Shown piece after piece: positions 9,404-17,583 of a DNA stretch of 46,128 nucleotides (positions within the stretch are counted from its first letter, which is position 1; every line of letters begins with the position of its first letter). The notes under the pieces are model-generated. The model did not search any database. It saw only the letters and a list, made by a program, of their open reading frames with translations, and was not told the DNA's origin. Position numbers and translations under genes: made by a program. This DNA is from Bacilli bacterium (GTDB lineage Bacteria > Bacillota_I > Bacilli_A > RFN20 > CAG-826). Location: the NCBI GenBank assembly GCA_024399115.1, contig JAKSHZ010000012.1, positions 1 through 46,128 of the forward strand, written 5' to 3'.

Positions 9404-9526
9404 AAAATCACAAGAAAAGCATATTTTACGGATATATAAATATTTATATTTAATTCGTAGATATTAATACTTGTGATTTTTATTTTGTGCGAAATGTCTT
9501 TTTTGCACCGCATTCATATGTAAGCG
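9404..9526 (+). other. Multi-hairpin spacer element, copy 2
   Basis: The arms AAAATCACAAG (9404-9414) and CTTGTGATTTT (9470-9480) match those of copy 1, as do the adjoining AAAGCATATTTTACG and GTAGATATTAAT words. The inner stem has changed to ACGGAT/ATTCGT yet still pairs. A GTGC/GCAC hairpin (9487-9508) and a CGC-TT/AA-GCG hairpin (9509-9526) occupy the places of the two downstream hairpins of copy 1 with different sequence. It sits between CotH2 and the GH3 gene. Confidence 0.65.
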
Positions 9527-9564
9527 AATAATCACATGTATTGTGAAAGGAATAGGAAAATAGT

Positions 9565-12500
9565 ATGAAGAAAAAATTACTATTATTAGGTCTTTTACCT
9601 GTTTTGGGTATGGGTGCCGCTTCAACAAAAAGCGTCAATGCCGCAGGTAGATTAGATAGCTTCTACTCAGACGTTGAAAACAATCGTTCAAAATACTGTC
9701 AAAAAGCTATGGACCTTAACGCACAAATTGCGGATGAAGGCGTTGTTCTCTTAAAGAATGAAGGTCTTCTTCCAATGTCAAAGGGTTCTAAGGTTACCCT
9801 TGCTGGTAAATCAAGTGTTAGCTTGGTTAGAGGTGGTGCTGGATCAGGTGCTGGTTCGGTTTCTAGTGGTATCACCGAAATTAAGATGGATAAATCATTA
9901 ACTGATGCTGGTTTCCAACTTAACACAAAACTTAGAGACTTCTATTCAGACAACTCAAAATCAGGTAGTGGCCGTACAAATGGTAACACTGGTTGGAAAG
10001 GTATCTCTGAAGTTACCATTGGTGAAACTCCAATGAGTAAGTACACACAAGACTTAAAGGACTCAATGTCAGAATTTAATGATGCAGCAATCTTTGTTAT
10101 CTCTCGTGAAGGTTCTGAAGGTTGTGACGTTAAAACTTGTAACGCATCAGATGATCAAAAGAATCCAAATCCAGTCTCAACAAGACACGCTCTTCAATTA
10201 TCAGTTAACGAAGAAGCATTATTTAATGAATTAAAGACACATACAGACAATGTCATTATCATTATCAACTCTGGTAACGCATATGAATGTGATGTCTTTG
10301 AAAAAGATCCTAAGGTTAAAGCAGTTTTATGGATGGGTACACCAGGTGCTAACGGTGCTGGTGCAATCGGTCGTATCTTATGTGGTGATGTTAACCCTTC
10401 AGGTAAAACAGTCGACACATGGTCACGTGACTTTACAAAAGATCCATCATTCCAAAACTTCTCAGATAACGCTCAAACTAACCCTTACTATGGTGCTGAT
10501 GGTAAATTAGCAGGCTACGCTCCAGCAGATACAATGTTCAATGCTGATGGAACTCCAGTCAGAAGTGATGGTACATTCAAAGGCGCTCCAACATGGGAAG
10601 ACGAAGCTCACAAAGTTGTTAACTATGGTCTTAACGGTGTTAGACCTTCAGCTTACTTAAACTATGAAGAAGGTATCTATGTTGACTATAGATATTTCGA
10701 AACAGTTTATGCTGACCTTGAAAAATCAAGTGGTAAGGCAGCTGCTGATGCTTGGTACGATGGCCAAAACGGTGTTGTTTATCCATTCGGTTATGGCTTA
10801 AGCTACACTTCATTCACTCAAGAAATTGTCGCAAGCAATGTTAAAAATAAATCATTAACAAATAAAGATGGCAAAGTTACTGTTAAAGTCAAAGTTACAA
10901 ACACTGGTAACGTTGCTGGTAAAGACGCTGTTCAAGTTTATTTCAAAGCTCCATATACAAGTGGTGGAATTGAAAAACCATACAACGCATTATGCGCTAT
11001 TGGTAAAACAGGTTTAATCCAACCTGGAAAATCAGAAGTAGTTGATTGCGAATTCTACTTACAAGATGTCGCTTCATATGACTTCAGTGATGCAAACAAA
11101 AACGGATTCAAAGGTTATGAATTAGACGCTGGTTCTTACAGTGTTTCAATTAACAAGAGTGCTCACGAAGAATATGACGCTGTTAGCTTCGCTATTTCAG
11201 GTGGCTTCAAATACGAAACAGACCGTTATACAGGTTACTCAGTTGAAAATAGATTCACAGATAATGGTTTCTATTCATCATTACCTTCAGAAGATGACTT
11301 CGAATTCACTCAAATGAGTCGTGCTGATTTTGAAGGCACATTCCCAACTCACCCAACAATCGAAGATCGTACATTAGGTGCTCAATCAAGAGTTGAAGAA
11401 TTCTTCACTCATAAGTTCACAATGGACGATGTCGAAAAATCAGATACTTGGGAATATGTCCCAGAAGATGTCTATAAGACAAAAGAAGACATCGAAGCAT
11501 TAGGTTGGAGACAACAAGCTACAAAATTACCTGCTGCAAGTCGTACAGTTAAACTTACAGATATGATTGGTTCATCATTAGATGATCCAAGATGGGAAAC
11601 AATCTTAAACGAAATGACATGGGAAGAAATGGAACAATTCGTTGATGGTGCTTCTCATAACCCAGCTATCAGTGAAATTGGCAAATTAGATACTAATGAC
11701 TCTGATGGTCCTTCAAAATTCCAAATCATGTGGTGGTGTGGTGGCCCTATCGTTGCTGCAACATTCAACGTTGAATTAGCTAAACTCCAAGGCGATTGCG
11801 TTGGTGAAGAAGCTCACTTATCTAACAATACTTATGGTTGGGCTGGCCCAGGTGTCAACATCCACCGTTCTCCATTCGGTGGCCGTAACTTCGAATACTA
11901 CTCTGGTGACCCATTCTTAACAGGTAGAATCGCTGGTAGAGTTATCGCTGGCGCTACTGATAAAGGTGTCTACTGTTTCTTCAAACACTTCGCAGTTAAC
12001 GATCAAGAAAAACACAGAGAAGGTGTTGCATGTTTCTTAACAGAACAAGCTCTCCGTGAAATCTACTTAAAACCATTCCAAATGTGCGTACAAGAAGGTA
12101 AATCAACAGGTATCATGTCTTCATATAACCGTTTAGGTTTAATGGAAACAGCTGCTTCTTACCCTCTCTTAACAGAAGTCTTAAGAAATGAATGGGGCTT
12201 TAAAGGTTCTATCATTTCAGATATGACTCACCATGGTAACTCAGCATTCAACGCTGGTATGTACGAAAACATCAACAACCGTATCTTAGCTGGTTGTAAC
12301 AACCAATTAGACGGTGATGACTACAGTAACGATATGAACTGTAAATGGACTCAATCTGCTAATGGTGGATTAGGCGCTCCAGTTTATAAATCAAGCGATG
12401 GTTCAAGTGTTGAATCATACTCATGGTGGTACGCAGTTCGTACAATGTGTAAAGAATGTTTATGGATGAATGCTCAATCAGGTATTTATTCAAAATCATG

Positions 12501-12933
12501 TGATGTTTTAGACACACGTATCACATTCTCAGGCACAGTCAATGGCCGCTATGTTGCTAACGTTGGCGATGACATTGACATTGAAGTAACTCTTCCTGAT
12601 TTCGATAGCGATTATACAAAAGTTGAAATCGATCCATATACTCCATTACCACAAGGCTTAGAATTTGATGGTAGTTCAATCTATGGTTCATTAGACGAAG
12701 CATTCAATGGCTTCATCCACGTTAACGTTGTATTCGAAGATAAAGTCGTCGGTAATAGCTTTGAATTAGTAGTTCCAAGCGCTAGTGCTGTCGATGAATT
12801 CGGTGAAGAAGTAGTTCTAGAAGAACCAACAAAGAAAGGTTGTGGTGGATCAATTGCTGCTGCAAGCGGATTAATCGCAACAATCGCAGTTGCTGGTGCT
12901 GCATTATTAGCTTCTAAGAGAAAAGAAGATTAA
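9565..12933 (+). CDS. Secreted, membrane-anchored GH3 beta-glucosidase with inverted domain order
   Basis: 1122 residues. A signal peptide (ending near SVNA) precedes the GH3 C-terminal alpha/beta domain (about 35-430, with IADEGVVLLKNEGLLP), a fibronectin-III-like domain (about 435-540, with TNTGNVAGKDAVQVYF), and then the GH3 N-terminal TIM-barrel domain (about 660-960). Usual GH3 enzymes have the opposite order; the swapped order is known in Ruminococcus albus and Butyrivibrio enzymes. KHFAVNDQE (from K807) and the nucleophile Asp886 in IISDM are present. A He_PIG/Ig-like domain (about 1000-1070) precedes a tail of KKGCGGS, a hydrophobic helix and KRKED, with no LPXTG. Substrate is probably a beta-glucoside or xyloside released at the surface. 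Codon choice is unusually regular, suggesting high expression. Confidence 0.9.
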   Translation: MKKKLLLLGLLPVLGMGAASTKSVNAAGRLDSFYSDVENNRSKYCQKAMDLNAQIADEGVVLLKNEGLLPMSKGSKVTLAGKSSVSLVRGGAGSGAGSVSSGITEIKMDKSLTDAGFQLNTKLRDFYSDNSKSGSGRTNGNTGWKGISEVTIGETPMSKYTQDLKDSMSEFNDAAIFVISREGSEGCDVKTCNASDDQKNPNPVSTRHALQLSVNEEALFNELKTHTDNVIIIINSGNAYECDVFEKDPKVKAVLWMGTPGANGAGAIGRILCGDVNPSGKTVDTWSRDFTKDPSFQNFSDNAQTNPYYGADGKLAGYAPADTMFNADGTPVRSDGTFKGAPTWEDEAHKVVNYGLNGVRPSAYLNYEEGIYVDYRYFETVYADLEKSSGKAAADAWYDGQNGVVYPFGYGLSYTSFTQEIVASNVKNKSLTNKDGKVTVKVKVTNTGNVAGKDAVQVYFKAPYTSGGIEKPYNALCAIGKTGLIQPGKSEVVDCEFYLQDVASYDFSDANKNGFKGYELDAGSYSVSINKSAHEEYDAVSFAISGGFKYETDRYTGYSVENRFTDNGFYSSLPSEDDFEFTQMSRADFEGTFPTHPTIEDRTLGAQSRVEEFFTHKFTMDDVEKSDTWEYVPEDVYKTKEDIEALGWRQQATKLPAASRTVKLTDMIGSSLDDPRWETILNEMTWEEMEQFVDGASHNPAISEIGKLDTNDSDGPSKFQIMWWCGGPIVAATFNVELAKLQGDCVGEEAHLSNNTYGWAGPGVNIHRSPFGGRNFEYYSGDPFLTGRIAGRVIAGATDKGVYCFFKHFAVNDQEKHREGVACFLTEQALREIYLKPFQMCVQEGKSTGIMSSYNRLGLMETAASYPLLTEVLRNEWGFKGSIISDMTHHGNSAFNAGMYENINNRILAGCNNQLDGDDYSNDMNCKWTQSANGGLGAPVYKSSDGSSVESYSWWYAVRTMCKECLWMNAQSGIYSKSCDVLDTRITFSGTVNGRYVANVGDDIDIEVTLPDFDSDYTKVEIDPYTPLPQGLEFDGSSIYGSLDEAFNGFIHVNVVFEDKVVGNSFELVVPSASAVDEFGEEVVLEEPTKKGCGGSIAAASGLIATIAVAGAALLASKRKED

Positions 12934-12946
12934 TAAGGATATAATT

Positions 12947-12978
12947 AAGAAACTGCTGGGGGTACCTGGCAGTTTCTT
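12947..12978 (+). terminator. Strong hairpin between GH3 and GH43 genes
   Basis: AAGAAACTGC (12947-12956) pairs perfectly with GCAGTTTCTT (12969-12978), with a GGTACC in the loop. No T-run follows, so it may be a weak terminator, a 3'-end stabiliser or an RNA processing site. The GH43 ribosome site comes just after. Confidence 0.5.
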
Positions 12979-13003
12979 GACGTAAATAGAAAGGAATATC
13001 AAT

Positions 13004-14569
13004 ATGAAAAAAGCATTCAAAAAAGCATTATCAATTTCAGGTTTTTTACTAGCAATGTCTTTATCTGCATGTGGTGAAAAAGCTGCTCCAGAAAAAGGTG
13101 ACAAAACATTCGAAGAATATTCTGCTTTAACTGCTGAAACTGATGACGCAATCACTGCTGAATTAGATATCGTTCATAAAGAAGGTGTCTATGGTAACGT
13201 ATATTTACCAAGTTCAGTTGCTGGAAAACAAGTAAGTTGGGCAAGTTCTGATCCAACAGTTATTAACCCAAAAACTCATGGCGAAGTTGCTCCAGGTGAA
13301 GTTACAAGAAAATCATCTGATAAGACAGTTAAATTAATCGCAAAAATTGGTGAAGGCGCTACTGCAACTAAGTATGAACAAGAAGTATTAGTTAAAGAAG
13401 CCGCAGAAGAAATCGAAGACGAAGATTATAAGGCATACTTATTCACTCACTTCGTTGGTGAAGGCCATGGTAAGACTGAAAACGGCACAAGAATTGCTAC
13501 TGGTGAACAAATGTTCTTCGCATTAGCAGATGTTGGCCAAGGTTTAAAATTCAAAGATATGAATGGTTCAACAATGAATAACTTAAAGCCAGTTCTTTCT
13601 AGTACAGTTGGCGAAAGAGGTGTTAGAGATCCATATATCTGCCGTTCTCCAGAAGGTGATACATTCTATCTCATCGCTACTGACTTAAGTGTTTACACAA
13701 GAGGTGGATGGGGCAATAACAACGGTTCTCAAAAATTCACAATTACAGGTAGCCATTCAATTACATTGTGGGAATCTCACGACTTAGTTAACTGGACAGA
13801 AGGACGTTTAATTAACGTTGCAAGAGAAGATGCTGGTATGGCATGGGCTCCTGAAATGATTTATAGCGAAGAAACAGGTGAATACTTAATTTTCTTCTCA
13901 TCAACAATTCTTACAGATACTAAAGACGCTATTAAAGAACGTGACTGTATCTATTACACAACAACTAGAGACTTTGTCCACTTTGGTGAAACAAAGAAAT
14001 TCTTAAAGAATCAACCTTATCCAGCAGGACAAGAAGATCCACAAAAAGGTTCAGACTCTCCGGTTGCTATTAATAACAACGAAAGAAAGATTATTGATGC
14101 TTCTGTTATGAAGATTGGTGATTACTACTATTGCGCTGCAAAAGATGGTGATAACCATGAAAACAATGGCGGTATCTTAATTCAAAGAACTCAAGACTTA
14201 TTCGATATCGATTCTTGGGAAAAAGTTATGAACTTAGCTGACGCTGGTTACCAAGCTGAAGGTAGAAACGCTGATAACAAGTGTTTAGAAGGCCCTGAAT
14301 GGTTCCATCTTAACCAAGCTGATAGAAAAGACGAAGACGTCGATGAAATCGGCTTAATGGCTGATTTCTATGCAAATACAAGCATTGGCTACATTCCTTG
14401 GACAACAACTGATATTGAAGACAAGACAAATGCTAATCAATCTTGGAGAAAGATCGAAAAGGGCACAGGCTTCTCTTGGGACTCACAAACAAAGAGACAC
14501 GGCAGTATTTTAAGAATTACTGAAGCAGAAGCAGAAGCTCTTAAAACAGCTTTCCCATTTGCTAAATAA
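13004..14569 (+). CDS. GH43-type glycoside hydrolase lipoprotein with atrophied Ig-like domain
   Basis: 521 residues. The signal peptide ends in lipobox LSAC. Residues about 45-145 form an atrophied bacterial Ig-like domain (VSWASSDPTVINP). The rest is a five-bladed propeller of the GH43 type: RDPYICR (Asp209, candidate base), AWAPEM (280-285), DASVMKIGDYYYCAAKD (Asp365) and LEGPEW (Glu429 or Glu432, candidate acid). GH43 enzymes remove arabinose or xylose from plant or host glycans by inversion. The exact substrate is not readable. It lies 70 bases after the GH3 gene, probably in the same surface saccharide-degrading group. The ribosome site is AAAGGAA. Confidence 0.85.
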   Translation: MKKAFKKALSISGFLLAMSLSACGEKAAPEKGDKTFEEYSALTAETDDAITAELDIVHKEGVYGNVYLPSSVAGKQVSWASSDPTVINPKTHGEVAPGEVTRKSSDKTVKLIAKIGEGATATKYEQEVLVKEAAEEIEDEDYKAYLFTHFVGEGHGKTENGTRIATGEQMFFALADVGQGLKFKDMNGSTMNNLKPVLSSTVGERGVRDPYICRSPEGDTFYLIATDLSVYTRGGWGNNNGSQKFTITGSHSITLWESHDLVNWTEGRLINVAREDAGMAWAPEMIYSEETGEYLIFFSSTILTDTKDAIKERDCIYYTTTRDFVHFGETKKFLKNQPYPAGQEDPQKGSDSPVAINNNERKIIDASVMKIGDYYYCAAKDGDNHENNGGILIQRTQDLFDIDSWEKVMNLADAGYQAEGRNADNKCLEGPEWFHLNQADRKDEDVDEIGLMADFYANTSIGYIPWTTTDIEDKTNANQSWRKIEKGTGFSWDSQTKRHGSILRITEAEAEALKTAFPFAK

Positions 14570-14589
14570 CCTAATACATAGCGAAATGA

Positions 14590-14620
14590 AAAACACCAGC
14601 GAATTGTTCGCTGGTGTTTT
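14590..14620. terminator. Bidirectional intrinsic terminator
   Basis: A 14-bp near-perfect stem (14590-14603 with 14607-14620, loop of three) with A-runs on the left and T-runs on the right serves the GH43 gene on the plus strand and the nucleotidyltransferase gene on the minus strand. Confidence 0.9.
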
Positions 14621-14628
14621 AGTTTGCT

Positions 14629-15525
14629 CTAATATAAGCCTTTTTTGTATAATCCTTTATCGACTAATTCTTTGAAAGCTTTTACAACTAATTCTTTATC
14701 TTCTTTATAAGTTACACCATACCATACACATGGTGATGGGAGAATTTTAACTCCAATTTCTTTTTTAGCAATTAATTCATTAACGTGAATTGGAACTAAG
14801 AATTCACTCTTCATCTCAGTTCCTTTAGCTGTTAAGAATGGGACAATGTCTCTGACACAAAGGTCTACATAGTCTTTTGTGAAACAGAAGAAGTTCATTG
14901 AGACAACTTGATCTGCATTAATTTCAAAACCTTCAGAACCATCTAATGGAGAGACTGTGTATTTGCCGTCTTCTTTAGAGATGCTTGATTCGATGAGTTT
15001 TGTCATCATATCGTTTTCACCTGCGCATACACCGCGCTTAACTGAACCATTTTCAGTCATTGTGTTAGCGATTTTATATGCAACGTTAGCATATACACCT
15101 TTAGAGTCCTTTGGAAGCTTAGATAAGAAGTCATAAGCGATTTTGAAAGATTCTTTTCCATAGTAATCATCGCCATTAATCATTGCGAAAGATTCTCTAA
15201 TTACATTTCTAGCTGCATAGATTGCATGACTTGTTCCCCATGGTTTTTCTCTACCTTCTGGGACTTTAAATCCTTCTGGCAAGTCATTCATATCTTGGAA
15301 AGCGTATTCGACTTTAACAATCTTTTTAAGACGTTTACCAATTGTGTCTTCAAATGCTTGATGATGTTCTTTTTTAATAATTAATACAATTGAATCGAAA
15401 CCTGCTTCTACTGCATCGTAAATTGAGTAATCAATGATGAAGTTTCCGTATTCATCCATTGGTTCCATTTGCTTGAGACCACCGAATCTTGATCCCATAC
15501 CGGCTGCTAAAATAACTAATTGCAT
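14629..15525 (-). CDS. Sugar-phosphate nucleotidyltransferase family protein
   Basis: 298 residues. The N-terminal nucleotide-binding signature is QLVILAAGMGSRFGGLKQ (residues 2-19), and a second acidic motif, INGDDYYGKESF (about 116-127), would hold the metal and sugar phosphate. The family transfers a nucleotidyl group to a sugar phosphate or related headgroup, making activated precursors for surface glycans. The exact sugar is unknown; the loop after LKQ differs from RmlA and GalU. The ribosome site AAAGGA is 9 bases upstream. It follows the DUF2130 gene by 28 bases and is probably last in the ppa operon. Confidence 0.85.
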   Translation of the reverse strand: MQLVILAAGMGSRFGGLKQMEPMDEYGNFIIDYSIYDAVEAGFDSIVLIIKKEHHQAFEDTIGKRLKKIVKVEYAFQDMNDLPEGFKVPEGREKPWGTSHAIYAARNVIRESFAMINGDDYYGKESFKIAYDFLSKLPKDSKGVYANVAYKIANTMTENGSVKRGVCAGENDMMTKLIESSISKEDGKYTVSPLDGSEGFEINADQVVSMNFFCFTKDYVDLCVRDIVPFLTAKGTEMKSEFLVPIHVNELIAKKEIGVKILPSPCVWYGVTYKEDKELVVKAFKELVDKGLYKKGLY

Positions 15526-15553
15526 TTTAAATAGTCCTTTCTAATAATCTAAC

Positions 15554-16858
15554 CTACTTAATACCAAACTTTTCTTTCATTGTTGGATTATCTTTAGTTA
15601 GCTTTTTAATAGATAATTCCTGTGCTTTGTCATTTGCTAGTCTTAAGTTTCTAGCTGCTCCAACTAACCCTTCTCTAACCTTAGTAAGATGTTGGATTGT
15701 CTTATCTATTTCAACTATAGCATCATCAAATCTTTCGTTTGCTAATCTATAGTTCTTATTAAATTTATCTTGGAAATCTTGAAGTTCACTTTCGAATTTT
15801 TCAACACTCATATTTTCTGTTTTATAGGTGATGAGTTGCTTTTGATATTCGATTGTATTTAATGCTGCATTTCTAAGTAAAGTAATCATTGGAATGAAGC
15901 ATTGAGGTCTAATAACATACATTTTTGGATAACGATATGATACGTCAACAATACCTGCGTTATATAGCTCATTATCACTCTCCAATGTTGAAACCAACAC
16001 GGCATATTCGCAGCCTTTTTCGTTTCTATCCTTATCTAACTCCTTAAAGAAATCTTCGTTTTTGTGCTTGGTTGCAGTAGTGCTACTTTCATTTTTCATT
16101 TCGAACATGATAGAGATGAAAGGAATATCAGAATCATCGATGAAATCTTTAAAAATGAAGTCACCTTTTGATCCACTGTCTGCACTTACTACATTATCTT
16201 TTTCAAAGTAAGCTCTTGGAAAAGCTGTCATTCTAATTTGATTAAAAGCAATCTGACAGTGTTGCTCTAAAGTCTCTCCTAAAAGTTTAGTGGACATTTT
16301 AGTTTTGAGGTCTTTGAAATATTCAATTTGAGTATCCTTAGACTTCAATTCGAGCGCATGTTCCTCTTTTAAATTTTTAATATCGAGCTCTGCGTCTTTC
16401 TTTGCGTTTTCTAACCTACTGTTTAACTCAACAATCTCTTGTTTGCTCTTAGATAATTCTAGTTCTTTTTCACTAACAGCCTTAGAAACAGCGAGTTCCT
16501 TTTCAGCATTTGCATTTTGGATTTGGTTATCTTTGATTAAGAGTTTTTCTCTAAGCTCAGATTCGTATTGTTGCTTAATACTATCTACTTTCGCTTTAGC
16601 AATTTGTTCTTGAGCTTCAAGTTTACTTTTTAACTCAGCAATTTCTTCTTTGCTCTTTAATAATTGAGCATCTTTATCCTTTATAGCCCCTTGTATAGCG
16701 AGTTCAGACGCTAATTGATTCTTCTCTGAGATCTCCTTTTCGCGTTTTACTAGCTCTTTTTGAAATTCATCGTTTTTAATTTGGGCGACAATTGAAGCAT
16801 AGGAGTCTTCATCAATTGTAAATACTTCGCCACATTTTGGACATTTTACTTTATTCAT
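15554..16858 (-). CDS. DUF2130 domain protein (zinc ribbon, coiled coil, nuclease-like fold)
   Basis: 434 residues. The N-terminus carries a CPKCG half zinc ribbon. Residues about 25-190 are a long charged coiled coil. The C-terminal half matches the DUF2130 family, with the segment [10 protein letters not shown] resembling the E-x-K strand of PD-(D/E)XK nuclease folds and [26 protein letters not shown] beyond it (shown here for position, about residues 264-289). Function is unproven; DNA binding or cleavage is an inference from the fold. Oddity: the only good ribosome site (AAAGGAG) is about 28 bases upstream of the ATG, with a small CAGT/ACTG hairpin between, and a 10-codon reading frame in that gap ends TGA overlapping the start ATG. 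Confidence 0.8.
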   Translation of the reverse strand: MNKVKCPKCGEVFTIDEDSYASIVAQIKNDEFQKELVKREKEISEKNQLASELAIQGAIKDKDAQLLKSKEEIAELKSKLEAQEQIAKAKVDSIKQQYESELREKLLIKDNQIQNANAEKELAVSKAVSEKELELSKSKQEIVELNSRLENAKKDAELDIKNLKEEHALELKSKDTQIEYFKDLKTKMSTKLLGETLEQHCQIAFNQIRMTAFPRAYFEKDNVVSADSGSKGDFIFKDFIDDSDIPFISIMFEMKNESSTTATKHKNEDFFKELDKDRNEKGCEYAVLVSTLESDNELYNAGIVDVSYRYPKMYVIRPQCFIPMITLLRNAALNTIEYQKQLITYKTENMSVEKFESELQDFQDKFNKNYRLANERFDDAIVEIDKTIQHLTKVREGLVGAARNLRLANDKAQELSIKKLTKDNPTMKEKFGIK

Positions 16859-16923
16859 AATTTTTCAGTCGTTAAAAACTGGTTCACTCCTTTCTTATTA
16901 ATAATATTTAAAAGGTTACGTAA

Positions 16924-17478
16924 TTAGTAGCCTCTTTCTGCTTTAATCTTTGGTTCGATTTTTTCTTTGTATTCTTTCATGCAATCAATAATTGTTTGGA
17001 TTGCACCTTCTCTACCACAGACAACATCAACAGCAGTGGTCTTTCCTTCAAGAGTCTTATAAACACTGAAGAAGTGCTTGATTTCATCCATAACGTGGTC
17101 TGGGATTTCACAGATGTCGTTATATTGACCATAAAATGGATCATCAATACAAACGGCAATAATCTTTTCGTCAGGTAAATTATTATCAATCATATTAAGC
17201 ATACCGATTGGTTTACATCTAACGAAAGTCATAGGAATTATGTCTTCACTAGTTAATACGAGGACATCGAGTGGGTCAAAGTCTTTTGCGTATGTTCTAG
17301 GTATAAACCCATAGTTTTGAGGATAGTGGGTACTAGTGAAAAGAACACGGTCGAGAATTAATCTACCAGTTTCCTTATCTAGTTCGTATTTGTTTTTACT
17401 TCCTTTTGAAATCTCAATTAAAGAAAGGAATTTTTCAGGAGTAATTCTTTCCTCCTTAACGTCATGCCATGGATTCAT
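16924..17478 (-). CDS. ppa: Inorganic pyrophosphatase, soluble family I
   Basis: 184 residues. The cytosolic enzyme hydrolyses pyrophosphate to two phosphates, pulling biosynthetic reactions such as nucleotidyl transfer and phosphoribosyl transfer forward. The family signature is DFDPLDVLVL (usually DGDPLDVLV), with the conserved YPQNYGFIP upstream and the CIDDP and HFF segments after it. The first signature position has Phe instead of Gly, a mild deviation. The ribosome site GAGGA is well placed. It is first in a minus-strand run with the DUF2130 and nucleotidyltransferase genes, though a 65-base spacer separates it from the former. Confidence 0.93.
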   Translation of the reverse strand: MNPWHDVKEERITPEKFLSLIEISKGSKNKYELDKETGRLILDRVLFTSTHYPQNYGFIPRTYAKDFDPLDVLVLTSEDIIPMTFVRCKPIGMLNMIDNNLPDEKIIAVCIDDPFYGQYNDICEIPDHVMDEIKHFFSVYKTLEGKTTAVDVVCGREGAIQTIIDCMKEYKEKIEPKIKAERGY

Positions 17479-17529
17479 ATGTATTTCCTCGTAAATAGTT
17501 TAACACAAAATAAACTTTTGTTTATAATA

Positions 17530-17583
17530 TTGTCATCAAGTTTGTGTTATGGCATATAATGCCTTAACTATAGGAGGAAGACT
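17530..17583 (+). promoter_or_regulatory. tldD promoter and ribosome site
   Basis: TTGTCA (17530-17535) and TATAAT (17555-17560) are candidate -35 and -10 boxes, with a long 19-base spacing. TATAAT sits within GGCATATAATGCC (17551-17563), a small inverted repeat. AGGAGGA precedes the tldD start. The spacer is divergent with ppa. Confidence 0.5.

Noticed and set aside
10194..10510. Long open frames on the opposite strand and other frames of the GH3, fusA and tuf genes
   Set aside because: They mirror highly biased codon use of the real genes and lack ribosome sites or recognisable domains.
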